DNA of 64,000 bases from Tretioscincus oriximinensis. Taxonomy: Eukaryota > Chordata > Lepidosauria > Squamata > Gymnophthalmidae. Location of the stretch: NCBI GenBank assembly GCA_022410635.1, contig JAJVDF010000968.1, forward strand, positions 27,373 to 91,372. The letters are read 5' to 3'. Both the position numbers and the translations under genes were made by a program. Positions within the stretch are counted from its first letter, which is position 1. Each line of letters begins with the position of its first letter. The notes below the pieces were generated by a model. The model was not told where the DNA came from. It saw nothing but the letters and a program-made list of their open reading frames with translations, and made no database searches. Shown here in pieces: positions 21,201 through 31,300 of the stretch.

Positions 21201-21703
21201 AAGCAGATGAGGGTTTTGCCTTCGCCTGCTACTTGAAGCAACTCTGTCGGCCACTAGGTAACAAGACACTTCAGGTGAGAAGGGCAGGCAACGAAAACTA
21301 GATTCTTCTTCTTTTCTTTGAGAAATCAGAAGATTCTTTAGGAGAAATTGTCATGAATTCCGCACCCATGAAAATATTATTTTGCTTCCTAGGTGCACCA
21401 CCCTTTGGCTGGCCACCCTGAGACCTTCGGGTATAGGGCGGGATATAAGTACGAATAAATAAATAATAAATAGTGTGTTTCTCAACCAAAACTGCAATTC
21501 AGAACCAGAACAACAATCTGTTCGTCCATTTAAATAGAATAACGGAGTCCTTGGCTTTATTTTTGATTCCTCATGGAGCCTTTACTCTTGCAGGGATCCT
21601 GATGATGCTGTTCTCTGCATCCCACTTTGCCTCGTTGTACTATTTGGTTTGGTCCGTCTCGTACATCATCTTCCCCACGACCCTGTGGAGCTACAAGGTG
21701 TAA
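18071..21703 (+). CDS. TMEM269: TMEM269: CDP-alcohol phosphotransferase-like membrane protein
   Basis: Five exons (18071-18218, 19492-19589, 19864-20007, 20718-20918, 21594-21703) join in frame with AG/GT borders at every junction and give 232 residues plus TAA. The joined protein carries the full class-I CDP-alcohol phosphotransferase signature D-G-x2-A-R-x8-G-x3-D-x3-D across the exon 2/3 junction, with every key residue present. In the family these acidic residues bind the divalent metal and the CDP-linked substrate, so the fold should make a phospholipid-type ester bond. The actual substrate of TMEM269 is not known. About six hydrophobic segments predict a multi-pass membrane protein. The first exon found begins with two bases that complete a split codon and has no in-frame ATG, so at least one short upstream exon holding the start is missing from my model. 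SVBP lies convergently 3 kb downstream, the same neighbour as in human 1p34.2. Confidence 0.88.
18530..18625. repeat. Diverged single unit of the 98-bp repeat
   Basis: catagcatctgaagaagtag, acttgtctatagaagctgc and gctatgagaaaccctt match the tandem unit. It lies in TMEM269 intron A and is continuous to the left with ggattcagaatttctag-type sequence, suggesting the tandem unit grew out of an older interspersed repeat. Confidence 0.6.
18670..18885 (-). mobile_element. CR1-type LINE 3' end
   Basis: Reverse CR1 3' UTR from ataagaacataacaacataa to the gacatccatcctagtatcc block. It is flanked by CCATCTATC-type simple repeats (18640-18670, 18990-19040). Confidence 0.85.
18905..19255. repeat. Diverged copies of the 98-bp repeat with tetranucleotide repeats
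   Basis: Three degraded units (about 18905-18975, 19040-19130, 19160-19250), each with the 'agacttt/tctatggaagctc...ttgttagcctctaaggtg' order, separated by a (CCAT/CTAT)n stretch. They are in TMEM269 intron A. Confidence 0.55.
19492..19589 (+). CDS. TMEM269: TMEM269 exon B
   Basis: Second membrane segment (ACWLILMGFLLDLADG) and the first half of the catalytic signature, DGAVAR. Donor gtaagt at 19590. Confidence 0.92.
19864..20007 (+). CDS. TMEM269: TMEM269 exon C
   Basis: Completes the signature (G-AKL-D-DFA-D) and encodes two further hydrophobic segments. Acceptor tttttcag, donor gtgagt. Confidence 0.92.
20008..20717. other. TMEM269 intron C, no other feature
   Basis: Intron between two supported exons. 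I recognise no repeat or exon in it. Confidence 0.5.
20718..20918 (+). CDS. TMEM269: TMEM269 exon D
   Basis: Encodes a YRGLPCPYGA loop followed by a hydrophobic segment and a charged loop with YPHDKVLE. Acceptor cctgcag, donor gtgagg. Confidence 0.9.
21015..21115 (+). mobile_element. CR1-type LINE 3' fragment, sense
   Basis: tcttctgttcaagatgcccag then ggtggcccagg and tatgggctgtggcctggtc fit the sense 3' UTR of the family. It is in TMEM269 intron D. Confidence 0.55.
21405..21475 (+). mobile_element. L2-type or SINE 3' tail
   Basis: ccaccctgagaccttcgggt, atagggcgggatataagtac and gaataaataaataataaa form the shared LINE/SINE tail, in TMEM269 intron D. Confidence 0.6.
21594..21703 (+). CDS. TMEM269: TMEM269 last exon
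   Basis: Last hydrophobic region (ILMMLFSASHFASLYYLVW) and a short tail ending WSYKV, then TAA at 21701-21703. Acceptor cttgcag. Confidence 0.9.
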
Positions 21704-23290
21704 CCTCTCCGGACGCCACCTTGCATAGACGGGGGACTTCTCTATGCCTCTGGAAGATGCCCACACAGGGCAACCCCAAGGAACCCGAAGCTCTGTGGCT
21801 GCAGTCCGGACACCTTGATGTGGCCTACACTGCATTCAGTCTTCCGCCATCTTAATGTAGGCCTTGGGTGGAGGCCGTTCTGCTCCTCTGTATCTCATGG
21901 CATTCAGGCCTAGAAAGAACTGGGTCCAGCTACAACGGATGTAGCTACAAATATACAGACTCTTCACATGCAGATTTTATAGATTTACAGGGAATACGTT
22001 TATTCTTTTAGATTTTTATTTTTCTAGCCCATGATCCTGATGCTGCTGAATTTTAACCTTTGGGTTTCATAAAGGCCACCTGCTTGGTCTTTCCTGAGGG
22101 AAGAATTGACATAATCTCTGCCTTGCTTTGGCTGACCAAGAAATCTTTGAGGGGGATTGGGGGGTATTATAGAGATGAGCTGTATTTGCACTTTCACAGT
22201 TGATGTAGTTGCTGGTGGTAATTTAGAGAGGGATCCTGGCCCTTGGGAAAAGGCAACAGTCGTGCCCTTAGATCAAATCACAAAGCCTCTCAGAAGTGTC
22301 TCTGTATGGCAAATGTCCTTTCCAGAACTGTAGCACGTGTGCCTTAAGACACAAGAAAGTGGTGGTGGAGAGAACTTCCAATCTTGCATAGTCCAGTTAG
22401 GTAAGCAAAGTAAGAGGAGGCCAGGGAAGGTTGGTTTCTACTGACCCCTTTCCCCTTCAAGCTGCATTCTGGCCCGAAATTCAAGTCTCCTTCCTCACCA
22501 GTGACAAGGGGGTGCCGGCGGGAGCACTAGCATGAGAAGTTTGGAGAGAGATGTTGGGATGAAGGCTCTTCAAAATGGAAAATACCATTCAATCACTTTC
22601 CTTTTATGGAGATGTGGCATCCATATATTGCTGGAGGATCTGCCTTCGATATTAGGTTTGGGGGAGAAATCTAGAATTCCCCTGGATACTGGGGTTCCGG
22701 AAACCCCTCTAGTATAACTTGTTGTGATCTGGCACTTGATCTTTTGGCACCACAGATATTCCCAAAAAATGTACGTCCACAGTATATGGGAAAAGTCCAA
22801 GCGATCGCTAAGAAACGCCTCTCATGTCTGGGACATAATGATGAGAGAGATTCTCATTGGCTGTCTATTTCCTAATCCCCAAATTTGCTGGTCAAACCCA
22901 CACAGGGCCTCTATTATAGGCCAAGGGCTAGTCACTTTTTATTCCCTACTGCAAGAAAGTCCCACAGAAAGGAGCATCATTTTAGTATTTATTAAAGAGA
23001 GACCATGAAAGTGAAAAGTGTCTGGAAAATTTACAACGAAATTATGAAAGGGGATGGGTTGAAAAGTGTTGTGACAATGGCTCCATTCTATGTGGCCAGT
23101 GAGAAGACGCAAAAAACAACGCTTAAAAGGAAAGATCTTGTCCTACTGGAAAATAATATTTTTTAAGAAATCCACAAAGGCTGATTCCCGTTTCGTTCTT
23201 TTCCTTACTGGGTGGAAAGGGGAAGTTTGAGACATGGTATACAAGTGACCTTTTAAGAGTGAAATGAGAAGGTTAGGTTCAGGAAAAGAG
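21704..23290. other. TMEM269 3' UTR and downstream sequence
   Basis: Unique-looking sequence after the stop codon. The only poly(A)-type hexamer I noticed is ATTAAA near 22990, 1.3 kb after the stop. No exon or repeat recognised. Confidence 0.4.
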
Positions 23291-23299
23291 ACCTTCACG

Positions 23300-23508
23300 G
23301 GCTCACCAGGTTTATGGACACCAAGGGTCTAAATGGATACTAGGATGGATGTCTGGATGTTGCCTCTGGGATGGAGCAATAGGCAGGACTCCTGAAATAC
23401 CATTTGCAGGGAGTCANGAACAGGTGGGCCTCTGTATGACACAGAATGCTGGACTTGATGGGCTGTGGCCTGATCCAGTATGGCTCTTCTTATGTTCTTA
23501 TGTTAATG
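23300..23508 (+). mobile_element. CR1-type LINE 3' end, sense, internally deleted
   Basis: Sense copy from ggtttatggacaccaagggt to the 3' end gtatggctcttcttatgttc. About 45 bp of the 3' UTR are missing between 'ggaacaggt' and 'gggcctctgtatg'. Confidence 0.85.
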
Positions 23509-23844
23509 TCCCTGTCTCAGAAAAGATGTGCCTGGGAACCAAACAGACGCACAACTAAGCTACAGCCCTCTCTGGCCCTCACCAGAGCAAGGCAAAAGGT
23601 CAAAGGGTTTTCTTTTGTCGCAAGGAAAAGGTGCCAAGAACAGACTCTTACAGCCTCTTCCTCTGTGACATTAAAGACCATTCATCAGAAGACAGACACA
23701 AGAACAGGGCTCAACTGCAAATAATGTCTGGGGTTTGCTAAAAGAGATGTAAATCAGGATTAAGACAAATATGACACAAAGGAATGCTAGGTATTTGCTG
23801 GGATTGAAAGACCCAGTGTCCAAAGTACTAGCTATGAAGACATA

Positions 23845-24045
23845 CAGGGTGCTTCAAAAAATGTATACACAAACTTTGAACTTCCATAGAAAATTTATTT
23901 ACTGTTCTACAAAGTTAAATTTCAGGATTACGTTTTGTTTACATTGGACTTTAAGCTTTCTAATTTCCTGAAATTTAACTTTGTAGAACAGTAAATAAAT
24001 TTTCTATGGAAGTCCACAGTGTGTATACATTTTTGAAGCACCCTG
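23845..24045. mobile_element. Mariner-type MITE (201 bp)
   Basis: Terminal inverted repeats of about 84 bp start cagggtgcttcaaaaa. The element is flanked on both sides by TA (23843-23844 and 24046-24047), the Tc1/mariner target duplication. The CAGGGTG...CAAAAA...GTATACA ends are mariner-like. It has no transposase frame, so it moved only with a transposase from elsewhere. Confidence 0.92.
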
Positions 24046-24051
24046 TATTTA

Positions 24052-24240
24052 GCAGAAGAACTGGGCTTTTATACCCCGCTTTCGTCACCCGAAGGGACTC
24101 TGAGCATCTTACAAGCTATTTTCCTCCTTGTAGTACCTATTAATCTACTTGCAATATCTTACGTTTGAACAGCTAGGTTGATTGATGCTGAGGCCAGTAA
24201 GTGGCACTCACTCCTCTCCACAGCAGACTCGAGGCCGCAA
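24052..24240 (-). mobile_element. tRNA-derived SINE, diverged copy
   Basis: agaagaactgggcttttata, ccccgctttcgtcacccgaa and later blocks follow the reverse SINE order. The head is poorly kept. It sits directly beside the mariner-type MITE. Confidence 0.65.
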
Positions 24241-24467
24241 ACATCGATCTCTCTGTTGCTTTTAATCTCTGCCTCACAACCTATGTGCAAAGGCTAAAAT
24301 TAACCTATGTTCAAGGGCAGATGTCGATTAACTGGAGAACTGGTGCCCTGGTTCATACATGGAGGTTTCCAATAATGGCTGAAGATGAAAAGAGGGCTCC
24401 TTCTGTTTTGAGCATGCATACACTCACCAAAGCACTCTTCCATTTTTAGAAAAACAACCAGGCAATT

Positions 24468-24473
24468 TTTATT
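24468..24473 (-). terminator. Candidate SVBP poly(A) signal (AATAAA)
   Basis: TTTATT on the + strand reads AATAAA on the minus strand, about 210 bp after the SVBP stop codon. Confidence 0.45.
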
Positions 24474-24683
24474 TCTCAGCACCAATGTATAATAAATAGG
24501 GTTTAAAAAAAACAGAGAAACTCAGTTTTAATCAAAGTGGGCCCAAATGGAGGTATTGACAAGGAAGGTGGGCAAGGTGGTTGTGAAAGGCAGTGCAGGA
24601 TTGGTTGGGGTGGAGGGAAGGCCACCCACAGGACCCAATAAAGGAATAAANGAACAGTTGGCTGGAGTGCGGTTGGGAGCTCT

Positions 24684-24770
24684 TTAGTCATCAGATGCCT
24701 TCATCTGCTTGCAGAATCCATCAAACTGCTGTTGCTCCAGTTCGGTCATCACCCTGTTGAGGGCATAGAT
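24684..24770 (-). CDS. SVBP: SVBP last exon
   Basis: Starts directly after an acceptor (gtgtag on the minus strand) and encodes the 28 C-terminal residues, IYALNRVMTELEQQQFD then GFCKQMKASDD and TAA. This helix is the most conserved part of the family. It differs from human only in its last few residues. Confidence 0.93.
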   Translation of the reverse strand: MYALNRVMTELEQQQFDGFCKQMKASDD

Positions 24771-26409
24771 CTACACGCCAGAAAAAATTAAGAGTCGTGT
24801 TAAAAGGATAAAGACTTCACCCCTGTACAAACTCTATGGCTGGAAAACTAAACTCAGTTTAGTCATTCTTGATTTGATTCCATACTTCAGATGCGAGTTT
24901 AGCTGTTCCCTGTGGTTGGGAGTTGCTGGGGGGGGGGGGGGATTTTTATTTTCTGATATCTAATCTACTGATGGGGTTCCAAACGTTTAGGAGGTGATCT
25001 GACTGAAGTGTATAAAACCATGCATGGGTGGAATAAGGTGAATTGTGGAAAAGTATTTTCTCTACCATACAATGATAGGACCAGGTGGGCATTTCTTGAA
25101 ACCAATGGGCAGAAGAGTTAGGATAGACAAAGTGAATAATGTTTGTTCACCCAGAGGGTCATTGGTCCATGAAATTTACTTCCAGAAGAGATGCTGGTGG
25201 CTAGCAGCTTGGATAGCTTTAAGGCAGAATGAGATAAGTTCTTAGAAGCCAAGGGTAGAAAATAGCTACTAAGGTTAAAACTGATACTAATGATGGAATA
25301 ACAGGCAGGATTTTTGAAGTACAATTCACAGGGAATTTAGAACAGGTGAGGGTTTTGCTTCAGGCTGCCAAGATTAAATTTGTGGGCCAGGGTAGACTAT
25401 GGTGGGGCCCACTTGGTTCATCCACATGTCAATGTAGATGATGGCAGGCCCCACTTGGCTAAACCACATGCTAATGTAGACTATGGCAGGACCCACTTGG
25501 CTCACCTACATAGGGTAGACTATGGTGGCCCCACATTGGCTCATCCACATGCCAGTGTAGACGATGGCAGGCTCCACTTGGATCATCCACATGCCAGGGT
25601 AGGCTATGGCAGGCCCCACTTGGCTAAACTACATGCTAATGTAGACTATGGCAGGCCCCACTTGGCTCACCTACATAGGGTAGACTATGGTGGCCCCACA
25701 TTGGCTCATCCACATGCCAGTGTAGACGATGGCAGGCTCCACTTGGCTCATCCACATGCCAGGGTAGACTATGGAAGGACCCACTTGGCTAAACTACATG
25801 CTAATGTAGACTATGGCAGCCCCCACTTGGCTCACCTACATGTCAGGGTAGACTACCCTGGGGCCTGCCATGGCAACTCCTTATTCCAAGGGGTGGGGAC
25901 AGGTGAGGGCTGAGATGCCCAGGGGCGATGGTTTGTGTTGGCCACTGGGAGAGTCTGAGGGCTGGACTAGGGCTCTGGCCCCATTTTGCAGGGCGCCTCC
26001 TATGCTACTATTCTCAGCCGTGCAGTCTGGCAATGTGGCAGTCACTTCCGGGGCATCACTGCCTAAAAAACCCGCCGTGCGCAACTTGAACCAAAGTTAG
26101 CAAGCGGACCAGTCTTTCGCCGTTCTCACGAGATTTTGCGCCGCTCCGAGATTACAGGATTCAGAAGCGCAGGGGTGGCGAAGGCGGAGCCAAAAAGGCG
26201 AAGCCCCGCCCACTGTCACCACCCAGCCGTTCGCGCCGTTTTACCTCAGCGCGTTGCCGCGCCTTGAGCTCCTGTTGAACCGCCCGCTGTTTGGCCTTCT
26301 CCAGGCGGGCGTTGTTGGCCCCTTCCTTGGCTCTGGCCGGCGGCGCCTGCGAGACCGGAGGGAGAGGAGGCGGCAAGAGCTTCTCCCGGCGGGCGCCGCC
26401 GGCCTCCAT
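24684..26409 (-). CDS. SVBP: SVBP: small vasohibin-binding protein
   Basis: Two coding exons (26245-26409 and 24684-24770) join in frame to 83 residues. The core from LEKAKQRAVQQELK through KARQRAE (exon 1) and IYALNRVMTELEQQQFD to CKQM (exon 2) matches SVBP, a small helical protein that binds and stabilises vasohibins VASH1 and VASH2 so that they can remove the C-terminal tyrosine of alpha-tubulin. Human SVBP is 66 residues; this model is longer because the N-terminal part, rich in Pro and Ala, is extended. I chose the ATG at 26407-26409 because it is the only in-frame Met in exon 1 and lies next to a typical promoter. Convergent with TMEM269, as in human. Confidence 0.92.
24957..26015 (+). 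mobile_element. CR1-type LINE 3' end carrying an internal minisatellite
   Basis: Sense CR1: the ORF2 tail (ctgactgaagtgtataaaac, then ccagagggtcattggtcc) and the 3' UTR up to tcaggctgccaag near 25370. After about 480 bp of minisatellite the 3' UTR resumes (gctgagatgcccaggggcga, then gggctctggccccattttgc). The copy is in SVBP intron 1. Confidence 0.8.
25386..25862. repeat. 42-bp minisatellite with higher-order pattern
   Basis: About eleven units of roughly 42 bp, each with cacttggctcatccacatg (or ctaaactacatg) and tgtagactatggcaggccc. Variant units recur in the same order about 180 bp apart, a higher-order repeat. One frame is open throughout and reads HLAHPHANVDYGR-like units, only because 42 is a multiple of three. 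Single units occur inside other CR1 3' ends at 5515-5605, 26730-26840 and 36058-36116. Confidence 0.9.
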
Positions 26410-26545
26410 TTTCCTTTTTTCGCCTCCCCCGTCAAGGAAAATGGCGGCTAGGAGTCACGCGCGCATGCGCATACCACGAAAATGGTGGCTCGCCGCTCGG
26501 CTCGGAATGCCGTTCACACGGAGCATGCGCTAAGTGGCGCTCCTT
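26030..26545 (-). promoter_or_regulatory. SVBP CpG-rich promoter with NRF-1-like and YY1-like sites
   Basis: GC- and CpG-rich DNA spans SVBP exon 1 and its upstream side. A perfect palindromic NRF-1-type site (gcgcatgcgc, 26461-26470) lies between two YY1-like motifs (aaaatggcggc at 26438 and aaaatggtggc at 26478). There is no TATA box. This is the usual design of a broadly expressed gene. The YY1-like motif near the start codon may mark the transcription start. Confidence 0.65.
26245..26409 (-). CDS. SVBP: SVBP first coding exon
   Basis: 55 codons from ATG to the donor gtaaaa. The first 20 or so residues (MEAGGARREKLLPPP...) do not look like human SVBP; the match begins at PPARAKEG and becomes strong at LEKAKQ. 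Confidence 0.85.
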
Positions 26546-26714
26546 AAACAAAGACAGGAAGAGCAACAGCTGTTGAGCCATAGAACTATGAAAATGAAGG
26601 CAAGCTCAGGGCAGTACCTGCCTGAGAGTCCATTTAAAAAAAAAACCACTGTCAAATTAATTCTTTTTATTTTAAGAGTTGGTGTATCTGGGTGGAAGAA
26701 ATGAATGAATAAGA

Positions 26715-27385
26715 GAACCTAAGAGGAGCNCTGCCATAGACTACACTGGCATGTGGGTGAGCCAAAAGGGGCCTGCCATAGACTACACTGGTATGTGGGT
26801 GAGCCAAATGGGGCCTGCCATAGCCTACACCAGCCTACCCATTGCACCAGGACAATCTCAAGAAGAAGAACCCCTCTTTTGTTCCCGATTTCCTGCAAAT
26901 GGTACATCAGGAATCCTGCCTGTTGCTCCATCTCAGAGGCAGGATCAAGAGATCCATCCTAAGATCTATACCCTTGGCTTCCATAAGCTTGTCTTAAAGC
27001 TGAATCTAGGCTGCTAACTACAATCAGCTCCTCTGGAGGCAAATTCCACCGTCTGGTGAAAAAATACTTTCCTTTGTCTGCTTATCAGTTTCAAGGAAGG
27101 CCCCCTAGTCCTAGTGTTGTATGAGACAGAAAATATTTTTCCCTATTCACCTTATCCATCATGTGCATGATTTTATACGCTTCAATCAGATCACCTCCTA
27201 AATTATGTCTTTTGAGGCTGAAGAGGCCCAGATGTTGCAGCCTGATTTCATAAGGGATTTTCTTCCAGCTCCTTGATTGTTCTTGTTGCCCTTTTCTGCA
27301 CCTTCCCTAGTTCCACAATAGGCTTTCTGAGATGTGGTGAGCAGAATTATACACAGGATTCTAAACGTGGCCACCAGAGATTGTG
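26715..27385 (-). mobile_element. CR1-type LINE 3' end with two 42-bp units
   Basis: Begins agagaacctaagaggagc, holds two and a half 42-bp units (cctgccatagactacac) and continues through the 3' UTR and ORF2 C-terminal region to the tgtggtgagcagaattatac block. Confidence 0.85.
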
Positions 27386-27574
27386 ACAATAATATTGCTT
27401 GACGACATATGACGGGGGAGACGANAACAATTGCTTCAGAAGTTGTATCTGCAGGAAGTGCAATGACATAATAATTCAAGAAGCTCTGCAATCGATATTT
27501 AATAACAATAAACTTTCTGTACTGTGAACTGAAAGTAAGAACAACAGATTTCCACAGGAGAATGTAAAAAGATC

Positions 27575-28348
27575 AGAAGCTTTCTGTGACCGAGCAAGAA
27601 AAGGATCTTGGGGTGCTGGTGGACAATTCAATGAAAATGTCAACCCAGTGTGCAGCAGCAGCAAGAAAGGCGAATTCCATGTTGGGGATAATTAGGAATC
27701 GAAAACAAGTCAGCAAATGTTTTGCTTCTTTATAAATCCGTGGTGAGGCCACATTTGGTCACCACATCTCAAGAGTGATATTTTGGAACTGGAGAAGGTG
27801 CAGAAAAGGGCAACAAAATGATCAAGGGTCTGGAGCACCTCCCTTACGAAGTCAGGCTGCAACGTCTGAGCCTCTTCAGCCTTGAAAGGCGATGTCTGAG
27901 AGGTGATCTGATTGAAGTGTACAAAATCATGCATGGGATAGAAAGGGTGAATAGACAAGGGGCCCTCCTTAAAACTGTTGGCTAGAAAAGTGAGAACAGA
28001 CAAAGGAAAGTATTTTTTCACCCAGAGGGTCATCGGCCTGTGGGATTTACTTCCTGAAGAGGTAGTGGTAGCTAACAGTTTGGATAGTTTCAAGACAGGA
28101 CTAGACAGGTTTATGGACACCAAGGGTATAAATGGATACTAGGATGGATGTCTGGATGTTGCCTCCCGGATGGAGCAACAGGCAGGACTCCTGAGATACC
28201 ATTTGCAGGGAGTCATGAACAGGAGCATATTTTGCTTTCCTCTGTTCGGGCTGCCCAGGGGCATCTGGTGGGCCTCTGTGTGAGGCAGAACGCTGGACTT
28301 GATGGGCTGTGGCCTGATCCAGTATGGCTCTTCTTATGTTCTTAGAAG
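27575..28348 (+). mobile_element. CR1-type LINE, long sense copy
   Basis: Starts in ORF2 (a peptide like EQEKDLGVLVDNSMK can be read at about 27590) and passes through the ORF2 C-terminus ([14 protein letters not shown] peptide), the 3' UTR and the 3' end gtatggctcttcttatgttc. It is broken by frame changes. Confidence 0.88.
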
Positions 28349-29400
28349 GTTTATTTAATGGAACCTGTGGCCCCTTCTGCTGAACTAGGTGTTGTTTTGG
28401 GATCGATTTTGGAATGTATCATCTGCCTTCTGCTCCAAACTAGCTTTGGTTACCACATAAAAACCAAGAATAAGAATTTGCTGCTTTAATGGATATGGAA
28501 AAAAGGAACTTTTCACCAAGTACAAATGATAATTACTGCAGCTCCTGAAGAGGAAATCACTTTTTTACACCCATTAAAATGGCAAAGTACTCTCCCAGTT
28601 TTTATGTGGTAACGCTATGCTGGTGTAGGCTACGGCAGCCCTCCCCTTGCAAGCAGATTAATTTCTTTCCTAACCCTATATAAAAAAGACAAAGGACAAA
28701 ATGATGTNGTGGGAGGAGATATGAAACCTAACCAGTTAGAAGGTTGTGGCAATCAGCTAAGACAGGATGTTCTTGCTAGAAAGTGAGAAACAAGTCTTGG
28801 CAGGTGATCAGAAAGTCAACTGGTGATCCTGCCTTCCTGAAACTGGGCATGGAAGCCGGGCCAATGGAAGAGCAGCTGATGCTTTTCTCCTTCCCTCAAA
28901 CTCCACAGATCCTGCCGCCTTCTTAAAGCAGGAAGAATAAGTAAAACCCTTTCAGGAGAAACTGGCGTGGGTACCCTTCCGCTCTCCATGGCTGCAACAA
29001 GGTGTAGAGTTGCAGAACAGTGAGATGGAGGGTGCCACAAAAGGTTATCCATTTCCACCCACTTATTCTTTACACAGTGATCTTCCTTTTTTATTTTTAA
29101 TATTTCTAAATATACATAAATTACAACAAATATAGTACATAAATCAGTTCCAAAATTCAATAAAACATAGTAACGCTGTCAACAAGAAACACAACCCCCC
29201 CCACCCTACCCCCAATATTTACAAAATAAAACTTAGCCATGTGTACAGAAGCGGAAAGATTTGTATTTCAATATTCTCCCATTGTGACCCAGGTCTTCTT
29301 GTAGTCATATATTTTAAGGATTTCTCCCAACGTTGCTTAATTGTGAAAGAGCTAGAAAAACCAAGATAGTTTCTTCTCATTTATAAAACTTAAACTTCAT
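28349..29400. other. No gene recognised
   Basis: About 1 kb of mostly unique sequence. The right end (29080-29400) is AT-rich with a C-rich run near 29195, and may be part of an old element that the next CR1 copy interrupts. Confidence 0.35.
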
Positions 29401-29404
29401 AATT

Positions 29405-29850
29405 TCATAAGAACGTAAGAAGAGCCATACTGGATCAGGCCACAGCCCATCTAGTCCAGCCTTCTGTCCCACACAGAGGCCCACCAGATGCACCTGGGCA
29501 GTCCGAACAGAGGAAAGCAAAATATGCTCCTGTTTATGACTCCCTGCAAGTGGCACTTCAGGAGTCCTGCTTGTTGCTCCATCCCAGAGGCAACATCCAG
29601 ACATCCATCCTAGNANCCATTTATACCCTTGGTGTCTATAAACCTCCCTAGTCCTGTCTTAAAGCTATCCAAGCTATGGGCTACCACTACCTCTCCAGGA
29701 AGTAAATTCCACAGGCTGATGATCCTCTCAGTGAAAAAATACTTTCCTTTGTTAGTTCTCACTTTTCTACCCATCAGTTTCAAGGAGGGCCCTCTGGTCC
29801 TAGTATTGTGTGATAGAGAAAACATTTTTTTTCTCTATTCACCCTATCAA
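29405..29850 (-). mobile_element. CR1-type LINE 3' end
   Basis: Begins ataagaacgtaagaagagcc and runs through the 3' UTR and the ORF2 C-terminus (minus-strand RIISLWNLLPGEVVVAHSLD). Confidence 0.87.
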
Positions 29851-29854
29851 TAAC

Positions 29855-31010
29855 ATATTTAATCCAATTTGTTATAGTCCACCTTATTGTGTCCTTCCAG
29901 CCAAAACATCTGAAATAAGGTTTCTTTATAAATGTTCGTCTTCTTTATGCTGCAAAAAGAAACTCTTATCTTCCTTAAGGTTTATAACTGCATCCCGGCC
30001 GCCTCTTTCAACCTTCCCTGATCGTAGCCATCTCTGCAGAGAGGCAATCTGGGGCTTTGTTGCAGTTGGCAGGGGAACTGCTGATTTGCATGTGGCTTCC
30101 ACAGAAACAGTGGCGATGGATGCAGCGAGGGGTTGCCATACCCAGAGAAACCCCACTAATTCCATACTCCTGTGATGCCCCTCACCAATGTGAAGATTTG
30201 GTGTCCCCTCCCAAGCTCCTTTACTTGTTCCCCATCTCCCTCGTCTCCATTTCGGAGCAATTGTAACTTTTCAATTCTGGCCTTGAAAGCACTGGAAGCA
30301 GGGGAAATAACCCTTCCCTTCTTCCGTGTTGTGTGAAACATACAGGGAAGGGAGGGGAAGGGAAGTCAATCATGTTGGGAGGGGCAGTGGTGGAAGGGAG
30401 AGCCTAGCTCCAGCACCCCCTCCCCAATCTTGCATCTAGGTTGAAGGTCTCTTTTCACAATCCCATGTTGATACTCATTGGTGGTAAATCTCAGCGTTGC
30501 TGCTGATATACCACAATGGCTACACCCAAAGCTACTAGATGGTATTGTCTAGGTAGGACCATCCGGTGGTGGAGAAAACCCAGGACATATGTATTTTGGG
30601 TTTTCTAGTTAAAACCAGTATGTACATGTTTTGTGCCAGATGGGAAGGTATGACCTTCAATGGCTACCAAGCAGCACGTTTCCATGGGGTCAATGGAATG
30701 TTGATATTATAGCTTATCTGTATTGCTGAGCATGTGTAGGTATTCACTCGCTCAAGTTACTGACTTGCTTTTCTGTCTTCCTGTAATGAAGACACCTGGA
30801 GTGTCTAGAGATGGTTACTTAACCTATATGCTGAAGTAACCTATATATTCTTTGCGATTTTGTTTTTATGGACTTTTTTGTAAATAAANCTAAAGGCCTT
30901 CCTGATGGAATGAAATAAATGAACGGCTGGGCTATATTCCTTATTCTGAAAGAAGCTACCACTTATTAAAGCCAACCTATCTATCCTTCAGGGCTCTAAA
31001 AGCTGTGTGT
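29855..31010. other. No gene recognised
   Basis: Unique-looking intergenic sequence between SVBP and TRIM62. It contains GGGAAGG-type repeats near 30345-30400. No supported exon. Confidence 0.35.
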
Positions 31011-31012
31011 TT

Positions 31013-31300
31013 ACTAGAAGAAGAACTGGGTTCTTATACCCTGCTTTTCTCACCTTTCAAAGGGACCCAAAGCGGCTNACAAGGGTATTTTTGCCTGAAG
31101 GCTGTGGTGGTTCCCATGTATCTACTTGCAGTCAGTTGCAATTTCTTGCAATTCATGCTTTCGAATAACTGGGTTGGCTAGAGCTACAGGCTAGTGGAAG
31201 GTGCTCAGCCCTCCCCACGTCCCGCAGAGGGCTTTCAAACCCCATCTCCCAGGCGAGAGACGGATTCCTAGGCNACTGAGCTATCCGTGCNTACTAGAAC
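31013..31300 (-). mobile_element. tRNA-derived SINE with target duplication
   Basis: A short (GAA)2 tail and the standard body end with the reverse head gcnactgagctatccgtgc. TACTAGAA directly flanks both ends (about 31013 and 31292), a plausible 8-bp target duplication. The body has a deletion of about 30 bp. Confidence 0.87.

Noticed and set aside
25380..25913. 177-residue reading frame of HLAHPHANVDYGR-like repeats
   Set aside because: It is open only because the minisatellite unit is 42 bp; it lies inside a CR1 3' UTR in an SVBP intron and starts or ends at no splice site.
28148..28345. Recurring small frame of the [19 protein letters not shown] type
   Set aside because: It appears at almost every CR1 3' end in the window because the 3' UTR happens to be open; it is not a conserved gene.
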